A stretch of DNA of 64,000 bases from Desulforhopalus sp. (GTDB taxonomy: Bacteria; Desulfobacterota; Desulfobulbia; Desulfobulbales; Desulfocapsaceae). Below are positions 1 through 7,384 of the stretch, piece after piece; position 1 is the first letter of the stretch, and each line of letters begins with the position of its first letter. The notes beneath the pieces were generated by a model. The model did not search any database and was not told where the DNA came from. It saw only the letters and a list, made by a program, of their open reading frames with translations. A program made the translations under genes and the position numbers. Location: assembly GCA_030247675.1 (NCBI GenBank), contig JAOTRX010000007.1, positions 186,001 to 250,000 of the forward strand. The letters run 5' to 3'.

Positions 1-485
1 CCGCCGATGACTCCGTGCAGTTTGCTGATCCCGAGGTGATCGATCAGGGCCTTCTGGGTCGTGACGATGTCGCCAATGGTCATCATCGGAAAGTCGAGAC
101 CGTAGGGTTGGCCGGTCGCCGGGTTGATGGAGCTCGGCCCGGTCGAGCCCATACAGCTGCCGAGGATGTTCGGGCAGACCACGAAGTATGTATCGGTGTC
201 AATGCCACGGCCGGGCCCGATCATGAAGTCCCACCAGCCCGCTTTGTCGCCTGCGCTGTCGCTTGCATAATGACCGGCAGCGTGCGAATCCCCGGAAAAG
301 GCGTGGGCGACGAGGATGGCATTGTCGCCGGCGGCGTTAAGCGTGCCGTAGGTTTCGTAGGCGATGGTCACCGGGCCGAGCCGGGCGCCGCTTTCGAGAA
401 CCAGTTCCTGCGGCGGCTCGGCGAAGGTATAGTGCTGTTTGACGACGGGGCCGAGTGGCGCTCCGTTGGTGCCTGGGGTGTCCAT
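1..485 (-). CDS. metX: Homoserine O-acetyltransferase MetX, N-terminal part (cut by window edge)
   Basis: Transfers an acetyl (or succinyl) group to homoserine in methionine synthesis, giving the substrate for the sulfhydrylase encoded just upstream. The minus strand reads through about 161 codons without a stop to the window edge. The translation has the family's N-terminal block: LESGARLGPVTIAYETYG, then the FSGDSHAAG segment, the GCMGSTGPSS motif and the QKALIDHLGI helix, ending where the nucleophile-elbow GGSMGG motif should begin. The ATG at 485-483 is preceded by GGAG about 12 bases upstream. It follows metY by 52 bases on the same strand, so the two are probably co-transcribed. The catalytic Ser/Asp/His lie outside the window and cannot be checked. 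Confidence 0.93.
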   Translation of the reverse strand, partial: MDTPGTNGAPLGPVVKQHYTFAEPPQELVLESGARLGPVTIAYETYGTLNAAGDNAILVAHAFSGDSHAAGHYASDSAGDKAGWWDFMIGPGRGIDTDTYFVVCPNILGSCMGSTGPSSINPATGQPYGLDFPMMTIGDIVTTQKALIDHLGISKLHGVIG

Positions 486-537
486 GATTGCGGTCTTTCT
501 CCAGGGGGCTGGCTCAGCCCCCTCCCTTTGATGTGCC

Positions 538-1815
538 TTATGAGGCCTTAGCCAGGGCCTGATCAATATCGGCGACGATATCGTCGACGTGTTCAATGCC
601 GACCGACAGGCGGATCATCCCTTCGTCAATACCGCCCTCGCGCAGCTGCTGTGGCGAGAGCTGCGAATGGGTGGTCGAGGCCGGATGGATCGCCAGGGTC
701 TTGGCGTCGCCGACGTTGGCCAGGTGCGAGATCAGGCGGAGACTGTCGATGAATTTCCTGCCTGCGGCTAGGCCGCCTTTAATGCCGAAGGCAATCATGC
801 CGCCGAAGCCGTGTTTGAGGTACTTTGCCGCCTGCTCATGGCCGGGAGAGCCAGTTTTGCCGGGGTAATGCACCCAGGCAACCTCGGGATGGCGGCCGAG
901 ATGGGCGGCCACCGCCGCGGCGTTGTCGCAGTGCCGGGCCATGCGCAGGCTCAGCGTCTCAATGCCCTGGAGGATCGACCAGCAGTTGTCCGGGCTGATG
1001 CAGGCACCGAGATTGCGCAGTGGCACCAAACGCATGCGGAGGATGAAGGCCAGCGGGCTGAGGTCGCCGAGGTCGTGAGCGTAGCGCAGGCCGTGGTAAG
1101 AGGAATCGGGTTCGTTGTAGAGCTTGAATTTCGGGTCACGCCAGTCAAAATTGGCGGCGTCGATGACAATGCCGCCGATGGCCGTGCCGTGGCCGCCGAT
1201 CCATTTGGTCAGCGAGTGGATGACGATATTGGCGCCGTGATCAATGGGGCGAAGCAGGCAGGGCGGGGTGAAGGTCGAATCGACGATCAGCGGCAGGGCA
1301 TGCTCCTGGGCGATTTTCGCCAGGGCGTCGAGATCGGTCATGTTCAACGCCGGGTTGCCGAGGGTCTCGCAATAGATGGCCCTGGTCTTGCCGTTGATCG
1401 CCGCCTTGACCGCATCTGGTTTTGCCGCATCGACCATGCGCACCTTGATACCCAACTGGGGCAGGATGGAGTCGAACTGCACGAAGGTGCCGCCGTAGAG
1501 GTTGTTGGCCGATACCACCTCATCGCCCTGGCCGCAGATATTGATGATCGTATAAAAGATCGCCGAGGTGCCGGAGGAAAGCGCCAGGGCCGCGGCACCC
1601 CCTTCTAGCTGGGCCATCCGCTGCTCCAGCACGTCTTGGGTCGGATTGCCGATGCGGGTGTAGATATTGCCCAGTTCCTTGAGAGCAAAGAGATTGGCGG
1701 CATGCTCGGTGTTCTTGAACATGTAGGCGGCGGTCCGGTAGATGGGCACGGCTCTGGAGAGGGTGGTCTGGTCGATGGTCTGTCCGGCATGCAGGGCAAG
1801 TGTCTCGAATTTCAT
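538..1815 (-). CDS. metY: O-acetylhomoserine sulfhydrylase (Cys/Met metabolism PLP enzyme)
   Basis: Converts O-acetylhomoserine plus sulfide to homocysteine, the direct sulfhydrylation route of methionine synthesis, in the cytoplasm. The 425-residue length is normal. Family blocks are visible: YRTAAYMF and RIGNPTQDVLEQRMAQLEGG near the N terminus, the LYGGT segment, the DSTFTPP strand and the PLP-binding lysine K204 in SLTKWIGGHG. The C terminus has the HPASTTHSQL and IRLSVGIEHVDDI blocks of this family. It is placed directly before metX, which supplies its substrate; this pairing is typical and supports MetY over cystathionine gamma-synthase. No riboswitch is evident upstream, where only 37 bases separate it from the TPR gene. 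Confidence 0.93.
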   Translation of the reverse strand: MKFETLALHAGQTIDQTTLSRAVPIYRTAAYMFKNTEHAANLFALKELGNIYTRIGNPTQDVLEQRMAQLEGGAAALALSSGTSAIFYTIINICGQGDEVVSANNLYGGTFVQFDSILPQLGIKVRMVDAAKPDAVKAAINGKTRAIYCETLGNPALNMTDLDALAKIAQEHALPLIVDSTFTPPCLLRPIDHGANIVIHSLTKWIGGHGTAIGGIVIDAANFDWRDPKFKLYNEPDSSYHGLRYAHDLGDLSPLAFILRMRLVPLRNLGACISPDNCWSILQGIETLSLRMARHCDNAAAVAAHLGRHPEVAWVHYPGKTGSPGHEQAAKYLKHGFGGMIAFGIKGGLAAGRKFIDSLRLISHLANVGDAKTLAIHPASTTHSQLSPQQLREGGIDEGMIRLSVGIEHVDDIVADIDQALAKAS

Positions 1816-1852
1816 TGTTTCTCCTCTGGTGTTGGACTTTTTTGGTCAACGG

Positions 1853-2491
1853 CTATTTGGCCTTGGCCGCTTCCGCCTTGAGTTGGTTGATAATCTCGCT
1901 GATCGCCATGCCGTTATTGGTCTTGGCCTGGGGATCGATTGTCAGCATCCCTTCCCAGCTGGCGATGGCCCCTTGCGGGTCACTCAGATCATAGTACAGA
2001 ACAATACCCTTGTTGTATCTGGACGGCATATGGGTGGGATCTTCCTGAATTGCTTTGTCAAATAATTCCAGGGCTTTCTTCGGTTGGTTGTCTTTTCGGT
2101 ACATGACCCCGAGGTCGGTGAGCAGGTTGGCGTCACCCTTGTGCAATTCCAGGGATTTATTGTAGGCGGCGATGGCCTTGGTCGCCTGATCGGTGTCGTA
2201 ATAGAGGTTGCCGAGTTGCGTCCAGGCCTTGAAGTTGTCAGGATTAGCGGTTACCTCCGCCTCAATGTTATGAATTGCCTGGCCGATTTCATTGTCGTGC
2301 TGATGGGGCTGTTCCCCAGATGCGGTTGCGGTGGGTGATGCCGAAGGGGCCATGGAATTGCTTTTGTAAACGGTAAAGGCCACACCACTTAAAAAGCCAA
2401 GGACGAAAATGATGGAACAGAGGATGAGTTGGCTTCTGTTACCTGGTTGCGAAGTGTTTGGTGTCATTTGTTTTGTTGCCGGCTTTGTCAT
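1853..2491 (-). CDS. Membrane-anchored tetratricopeptide-repeat protein
   Basis: A 212-residue protein with one N-terminal membrane segment (about residues 21-43, LILCSIIFVLGFLSGVAF), a short Pro/Ala/Ser linker, and three or so TPR units from about residue 85 (AWTQLGNLYYDTDQATKAIAAYNKSLEL, then LTDLGVMYRKDNQPKKALELFDKAI). The C terminus is Lys/Ala rich. Such proteins act as protein-protein scaffolds on the periplasmic or cytoplasmic face; the exact partner cannot be told. The layout resembles NrfG/CcmH-type TPR proteins but no cytochrome maturation genes are adjacent. The methionine at residue 9 is an alternative start. It lies 37 bases upstream of metY on the same strand, so it may head that operon. 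Confidence 0.8.
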   Translation of the reverse strand: MTKPATKQMTPNTSQPGNRSQLILCSIIFVLGFLSGVAFTVYKSNSMAPSASPTATASGEQPHQHDNEIGQAIHNIEAEVTANPDNFKAWTQLGNLYYDTDQATKAIAAYNKSLELHKGDANLLTDLGVMYRKDNQPKKALELFDKAIQEDPTHMPSRYNKGIVLYYDLSDPQGAIASWEGMLTIDPQAKTNNGMAISEIINQLKAEAAKAK

Positions 2492-2837
2492 GTAGATTCG
2501 TATTGTTATGGGTTTGGAAAATCAATATTGTACTGCCTTTGACAGGAACTACTGTAAATTCTATACCACGCAGTGGTATTTGGTTCAAGTAAAATGGCGA
2601 CTGTATGGTATTTGTTGGCACTCTCTTTCGCCAAGCTGCAACCAGGGTCAGGGATGGTAACAGGCAGGGCAGTCCTTTTTTTATTTCATCCCTGCGTATT
2701 GCTGTTTAGGGGTTTTTAAGTAGAATAGATATATCCGTTGCGGTTGTTTGTCCAGTACGCAGGGGGTGTTACTGGCGGGTGCAGGTTTTGTCGCGGCCGT
2801 TTGGGGTCATGGTGGTATCTTTCTAAAGGGGTAATGC
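2492..2837. other. Intergenic region between the TPR gene and glgP
   Basis: 346 bases between divergent genes. I see no convincing ORF or RNA gene. It is more AT-rich than the flanking genes and should hold promoters for both directions; one candidate for glgP is listed separately. Confidence 0.6.
2699..2726 (+). promoter_or_regulatory. Candidate sigma-70 promoter for glgP
   Basis: TTGCTG (2699-2704) and TAGAAT (2721-2726) are separated by 16 bases, roughly 110 bases before the glgP start. Each hexamer has one to two mismatches to consensus. This is a pattern match only. Confidence 0.35.
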
Positions 2838-5336
2838 ATGAAGGTGTTTGAAAACGTCACGAATGAAAACAAAGGGGAAGTGCAAACGGCAGTACCACCG
2901 CCAGTATTGTCGAACGTTAAGAATATTAAAGAAAACATTGTTAATCATCTGATGAGTTTTCAGGGGCGTGATCCCGAGCGCTCCGGGGCCCCGGATGTCT
3001 ATAAGGCCCTGGCCTACACCATGCGCGATCTGATGGTGCAGAAATGGATTTCCACACAGAAGACCTTTTATGCCAAAGAAAAAAAGCGGGTGTATTACCT
3101 TTCCCTGGAGTTTCTTATCGGCAGATCGCTTGGCAACAGCATGATCAACCTGGGCATTCTTGATGAGGCAACGCAGGCCGTCGAGGAGCTCGGCTTTGAG
3201 ATGTCGGAGATCAGAAACCAGGAAGAGGACGCCGCTCTAGGTAATGGCGGCCTCGGCCGCTTGGCCGCCTGTTTCATGGATTCCATCGCCACCTTGAAGA
3301 TTCCCGCCTACGGCTACGGTATTCGTTATGAATATGGCCTGTTTTTCCAGCAGCTGGTCGATGGCTATCAGGTTGAAGGCCCGGACAACTGGTTGCAGAA
3401 CGGCACCCCCTGGGAATTCGAGCGGCAGATGCCGGTTTTCAAGGTGAAGTTTTTTGGCCATGTCAATGGCTATGTTGATGATAAAGGCCGGTATCGGGCG
3501 AGGTGGGTCAATACCAAGGATGTTATGGCCAAGGCCAGCGACATCATGGTGCCCGGCTATAAAAACAACCATGTCATCAATATGCGGCTATGGTCGGCCC
3601 ATGCCTCTAGAGAACTGGATCTCACCGATTTCAGCCGGGGCGATTATATCAAGGCGGTGGAGTCGCAGGTCAGCTCGGAGACCATTTCCAAGGTGCTTTA
3701 TCCGCCGGACCACAACTACGCCGGCCAAGAATTGCGCCTGAAACAGCAGTATTTCTTCGTCGCCGCGACCTTTCAGGACATCATGCGCCGTTTTAAGAAA
3801 AAAGATAGCTCCTTCAGCAGGTTTGCCGATCTCGTGGCGGTCCAGTTGAACGATACCCATCCGGCCATCGCCATCCCCGAGCTTATGCGCCTTCTGCTTG
3901 ATATTGAGGGCTTAGGTTGGGAGGAGTCCTGGGACATCTGCGTCAAGACCTTTGCCTACACCAACCATACCCTGATGCCTGAGGCCCTGGAGCGGTGGTC
4001 GGTGGATATGATGAGCAGGGTGCTGCCCCGGCATATGCAGATCATCTTTGAGATCAATAAGCGCTTCCTCGACGAGGTGGCCCAGCGGTATCCCGGCAAC
4101 GAGCGGCGCTTGCAGGAGTTGTCGATCATCCAGGAAGGGCCGGTGAAAATGGTACGGATGGCCCATCTGGCGGTCATTGGTAGCCACTCGGTGAACGGCG
4201 TGGCAGAGCTCCACTCGGATTTGCTCAAAGGGCGTATCTTTCCAGGATTCCATGAATTTTTTCCAGGAAGATTCAACTCTAAGACCAACGGCATCACCCC
4301 GCGTCGCTGGCTTCTCGATGTCAATCCGGGGCTGTCAAAGCTTATCTCCAGCAAGATCGGTTCGGGGTGGATTACCAATCTCGACCTGTTGCGCGGCCTC
4401 GAAGCCTCTATCGATGATCCTGAATTTTGCCGGGAATGGCAGAGAATCAAACTTGCCAACAAGGCACGCCTGGCGGAATACATTAGGCGGAATTGCCGGG
4501 TCGTTGTCGATCCCAATTCGATGTTTGATATCCAGGTGAAAAGGATCCACGAATACAAACGGCAGCTCCTCAACGCCCTGCATCTCATTCATCTCTATCA
4601 CCGCATCATCCACGGCGAAGCCGGCAACATGGCGCCGCGAACCGCCATTTTCGCCGGCAAGGCGGCACCTTCCTATTCGCGGGCCAAGCAGATTATCAAG
4701 CTGATCACCTCCATTGCCGATGTGGTCAATAAGGACCCGCGCGTCCATGGCCTTCTCAAGGTGGTGTTTCTGCCCAACTACAATGTCAGCCAGGCGGAGA
4801 TCATCATGCCGGCCGCCGATCTTTCCGAGCAGATTTCCACCGCCGGCACCGAGGCCTCGGGCACCGGCAATATGAAGTTTTCCCTGAACGGCGCCCTGAC
4901 TATCGGCACCCTCGATGGTGCCAATATCGAGATCCGTGAGGAGGTTGGCGAGGAAAATATCTTTATCTTCGGGATGACCGCCGAGGAGGCGGAGTTCGAG
5001 CGAAGAAATATCAGCCGTACCCCCGAGGTGATATGTCAGCAAAATGGGGGTATTCGCAATATCATCGAGAGCATCGGCGATGGTTCGTTCAGCGGCGGTA
5101 ATAGGGAGATGTTCAGCGCGGTGGTCGATAGCCTGATGAGCAAGCATGATCCCTATCTTCTCATTCTTGACCTGGAGGCCTATATCAACTGCCAGCAGCA
5201 GGTGGGCGACGCCTTCCTCGACCCGGATACCTGGACGAGAAAGGCCATTTTAAACGTGGCGAGGATGGGAAAATTCTCAACCGACCGGACGATCAAACAG
5301 TATTCGGAGGAGATCTGGGGGATTCCTGTGCAATAA
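2838..5336 (+). CDS. glgP: Glycogen/starch/alpha-glucan phosphorylase (GT35)
   Basis: Releases glucose 1-phosphate from alpha-1,4-glucan chains with phosphate, using PLP; cytoplasmic glycogen mobilisation. At 832 residues it has full family length. Visible blocks include YYLSLEFLIGRSL, the LGNGGLGRLAACFMDS segment, NDTHPAIAIPELMR, the KTNGITPRRWL block, VKRIHEYKRQLLN, and the PLP-binding signature EASGTGNMKFSLNGA with the lysine at residue 680. AAGGGG lies a few bases before the ATG. No other glycogen genes are nearby, so it is probably transcribed alone. It converges on tRNA-Cys, with a long hairpin between them. Confidence 0.97.
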   Translation: MKVFENVTNENKGEVQTAVPPPVLSNVKNIKENIVNHLMSFQGRDPERSGAPDVYKALAYTMRDLMVQKWISTQKTFYAKEKKRVYYLSLEFLIGRSLGNSMINLGILDEATQAVEELGFEMSEIRNQEEDAALGNGGLGRLAACFMDSIATLKIPAYGYGIRYEYGLFFQQLVDGYQVEGPDNWLQNGTPWEFERQMPVFKVKFFGHVNGYVDDKGRYRARWVNTKDVMAKASDIMVPGYKNNHVINMRLWSAHASRELDLTDFSRGDYIKAVESQVSSETISKVLYPPDHNYAGQELRLKQQYFFVAATFQDIMRRFKKKDSSFSRFADLVAVQLNDTHPAIAIPELMRLLLDIEGLGWEESWDICVKTFAYTNHTLMPEALERWSVDMMSRVLPRHMQIIFEINKRFLDEVAQRYPGNERRLQELSIIQEGPVKMVRMAHLAVIGSHSVNGVAELHSDLLKGRIFPGFHEFFPGRFNSKTNGITPRRWLLDVNPGLSKLISSKIGSGWITNLDLLRGLEASIDDPEFCREWQRIKLANKARLAEYIRRNCRVVVDPNSMFDIQVKRIHEYKRQLLNALHLIHLYHRIIHGEAGNMAPRTAIFAGKAAPSYSRAKQIIKLITSIADVVNKDPRVHGLLKVVFLPNYNVSQAEIIMPAADLSEQISTAGTEASGTGNMKFSLNGALTIGTLDGANIEIREEVGEENIFIFGMTAEEAEFERRNISRTPEVICQQNGGIRNIIESIGDGSFSGGNREMFSAVVDSLMSKHDPYLLILDLEAYINCQQQVGDAFLDPDTWTRKAILNVARMGKFSTDRTIKQYSEEIWGIPVQ

Positions 5337-5463
5337 AAAGGGCTGAGCGGCATACCATGGTCGCCAACCGGCTTGACCTGACGGGGATTTTGCGGTATCT
5401 ACATCCCTGATTTGTCGGCCGGTCGACTAAGGTCCTCTGCGCCTGCAGATAGCGAGAACGCAA

Positions 5464-5500
5464 AAAGGGACTGCAGATTGTGACAATCTGCAGTCCCTTT
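5464..5500 (-). terminator. Perfect 17-bp hairpin, terminator of tRNA-Cys, possibly bidirectional
   Basis: The arms 5464-5480 and 5484-5500 are exact reverse complements around a TGA/TCA loop. Read on the minus strand, the hairpin begins 8 bases after the tRNA 3' end and runs into CTTTTTGC, so it is a good intrinsic terminator for the tRNA. On the plus strand the U-tract is short (CCCTTTG), so it would be a weaker terminator for glgP. Confidence 0.8.
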
Positions 5501-5508
5501 GAAATTAC

Positions 5509-5584
5509 TGGAGGCGGCGATCGGAGTCGAACCGATGAATAATGGTTTTGCAGACCACTGCCTTGACCTCTTGGCTACGCCGCC
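5509..5584 (-). tRNA. tRNA-Cys (anticodon GCA)
   Basis: The minus strand folds as a cloverleaf: acceptor arms GGCGGCG and CGCCGCC pair fully, the anticodon loop reads CTGCAAA with anticodon GCA, the T arm is CGGTTCGACTCCG, the discriminator base is U (as expected for tRNA-Cys), and CCA is encoded. A short anticodon-to-T-arm spacer indicates no long variable arm. It has its own promoter and terminator. Confidence 0.96.
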
Positions 5585-5599
5585 TGTTTGAAGGACACT

Positions 5600-5627
5600 T
5601 TTATACCACAGCGGAAAAATTTCACAA
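5600..5627 (-). promoter_or_regulatory. Sigma-70-like promoter of tRNA-Cys
   Basis: On the minus strand TTGTGA (5627-5622) and TATAAA (5605-5600) are separated by 16 bases and lie 16 bases upstream of the mature tRNA 5' end. The position, in the 58-base gap before the divergent rnc gene, fits a stable-RNA promoter. Confidence 0.6.
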
Positions 5628-5642
5628 GGAAAATATTATACA

Positions 5643-6374
5643 ATGGCTACCGATATTGATTCGCTGGTGCGGATCAACAAGGATGAATTGACGGGCCTGG
5701 AGAAGGTCCTCGGCTACCGTTTTACCGATCTTCGCCTACTGCAGACGGCGGTCGTCCATTCATCCTATGCCTTTGAGCAGGGTATGGGCGGCAATGACAA
5801 CGAGCGGCTGGAATTTCTCGGCGACGCCGTCCTTGATATGGTCATCAGTCATATCCTTTTTAATAAGTACAAGATGTTGCGTGAAGGCGAGCTGACCAAG
5901 CTGCGCGCCTCCCTGGTCAACGAACAGCATCTGGCGAAGATGGCCAGGTCGGTTGATCTGGGGAGATTCCTCGCCCTCGGCAAAGGCGAAGATTCCTCGC
6001 AGGGACGGGGCAAGCCGTCAATCCTGTCATGCGCTTTTGAAGCGGTGGTAGGGGCGATCTTTGAGGATGGTGGTTATCGGCCGGCAGTTGATTTTGTCGA
6101 GTGTTTCTTCTCCCCGGACATCGAGGGGAAAAGGGAAGAATTGCTGGTCGCCGATGCCAAAAGCCGTCTGCAGGAGGTGCTGCAGGAGAAACACAATGAG
6201 GCACCGACCTACCGGCTGGAGGCGGAAGAGGGACCTTCGCACCAGAAGCTCTTCACCGTTGCCGTCTGCTTTCAGGAGCAAACCCTTGCGACCGGCCAGG
6301 CCGGTTCGAAAAAGGAGGCGGAGCAAAGGGCCGCGGCCGCCGCTCTCGCCGCCTTGAAGCAGGAAAACGACTGA
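5643..6374 (+). CDS. rnc: Ribonuclease III
   Basis: Cleaves double-stranded RNA in rRNA maturation and mRNA turnover. The protein has 243 residues, usual for the family. The catalytic domain carries the signature ERLEFLGDAVLDMV (residues 54-67) and the second metal-binding block AFEAVVGAIFEDGG. A double-stranded RNA-binding domain fills about residues 170-240, with DAKSRLQEVLQEK and the GSKKEAEQRAAAAAL end. AAGGA lies 12 bases before the ATG. It is followed 5 bases later by the radical SAM gene and then by the overlapping ABC-F gene, an apparent operon. Confidence 0.96.
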   Translation: MATDIDSLVRINKDELTGLEKVLGYRFTDLRLLQTAVVHSSYAFEQGMGGNDNERLEFLGDAVLDMVISHILFNKYKMLREGELTKLRASLVNEQHLAKMARSVDLGRFLALGKGEDSSQGRGKPSILSCAFEAVVGAIFEDGGYRPAVDFVECFFSPDIEGKREELLVADAKSRLQEVLQEKHNEAPTYRLEAEEGPSHQKLFTVAVCFQEQTLATGQAGSKKEAEQRAAAAALAALKQEND

Positions 6375-6379
6375 GCCGT

Positions 6380-7384
6380 ATGCCGCTTGTCATCCCTGTT
6401 TTTATCCCCCACCGGGGATGCCCGCATCAATGCTTGTTCTGCAATCAGGAAAAGATCTCCGGCAGTCACGGCGAGGAAGCAGGCGCAGCAGGTGTGGCGG
6501 CGACCATCGATCATTGGCTGGCGCGCAGCCCGGGCAGGACTAGGGTGCAGGTGGCATTCTACGGCGGTTCTTTTACCTGTCTGCGCGCTGCCGATCAGAT
6601 GGTCCTGTTGACAGCTGTGCAGCCATATATAGCCGCGGGCAAGGTTGATTGCATCCGCCTATCAACCCGCCCCGATTGCATTGATGCAGAGGTTTGCCGG
6701 TTGCTCCGCGACTTTCGGGTTGGGGTGGTGGAGCTTGGGGTGCAGTCCCTCTGTGACACGGTGCTTGCCGAAAACAGGCGGGGCCATAACGCCGCGCAGG
6801 CGCTGGCTGCCTGTGCCCAGCTGCGGGCGGCGGGAATGGAGCTTGGGGCGCAGATGATGGTCGGATTGCCGGGCGAAACGACCCGGTCTTTCCTGCACGG
6901 AATCGATACGGTGGTGCGAGTGCAGCCTGATTTTGTCCGCCTGTACCCGGTGCTGGTGGTGAAGGACTCAGGCCTTGCCGAGTGGTTTCACCAGGGCAGG
7001 TACCGGCCCTTGAACCTTAATCAGGCGATTGCCTTGACGGGCAGGGCTTACACAAAACTGCAGGAAGCAGGTATCCGGGTTGTGCGCATGGGCTTGCAGC
7101 CTTCCGAGTCGCTCGACAGGAGCTATCTCGCCGGGCCATATCATCCGGCCTTCGGCGAACTGGTACAGTCGAGGCTGTGGCTGCGGCGCATCCGGGCCAG
7201 ACTGGCTGATCTGGCGCCGGCCGAGCACCTCAGAATACACATCTCGCACCGCGACCACGGGGTCGTGGTGGGGCAGAAAAAAGCAAATATACGGCGGCTG
7301 AACGAACTGGGATTCTCCGGCCGCTTTACCATATCGCCGGACAAAAGTATGGCACGGGGAAGTATACTATATGTTGTCTGTTAA
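6380..7384 (+). CDS. Elp3/COG1243-like radical SAM protein
   Basis: A 334-residue radical SAM enzyme. The iron-sulfur motif lies close to the N terminus as CPHQCLFC (Cys14, Cys18, Cys21), the CX3CX2C form. The AFYGGSFTCL strand and the VELGVQSLCDTVL and GLPGETTRSF segments are typical of the Elp3-related group. It lacks the C-terminal acetyltransferase domain of true Elp3, so tRNA wobble modification should not be assumed. The C terminus contains a basic tail reading VVVGQKKANIRRLNELGF. It sits between rnc and an ABC-F gene, overlapping the latter by 14 bases, which hints at a role linked to RNA or translation. Exact function unknown. Confidence 0.85.
   Translation: MPLVIPVFIPHRGCPHQCLFCNQEKISGSHGEEAGAAGVAATIDHWLARSPGRTRVQVAFYGGSFTCLRAADQMVLLTAVQPYIAAGKVDCIRLSTRPDCIDAEVCRLLRDFRVGVVELGVQSLCDTVLAENRRGHNAAQALAACAQLRAAGMELGAQMMVGLPGETTRSFLHGIDTVVRVQPDFVRLYPVLVVKDSGLAEWFHQGRYRPLNLNQAIALTGRAYTKLQEAGIRVVRMGLQPSESLDRSYLAGPYHPAFGELVQSRLWLRRIRARLADLAPAEHLRIHISHRDHGVVVGQKKANIRRLNELGFSGRFTISPDKSMARGSILYVVC

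Noticed and set aside
15..551. Plus-strand ORF of 178 codons
   Set aside because: Antisense to metX, whose minus-strand reading has clear family motifs; the plus reading has no features.
811..1608. Plus-strand ORF of 265 codons
   Set aside because: Shadow of metY caused by GC-rich codon bias.
4335..5147. Minus-strand ORF of 270 codons
   Set aside because: Antisense shadow of glgP with no family features.
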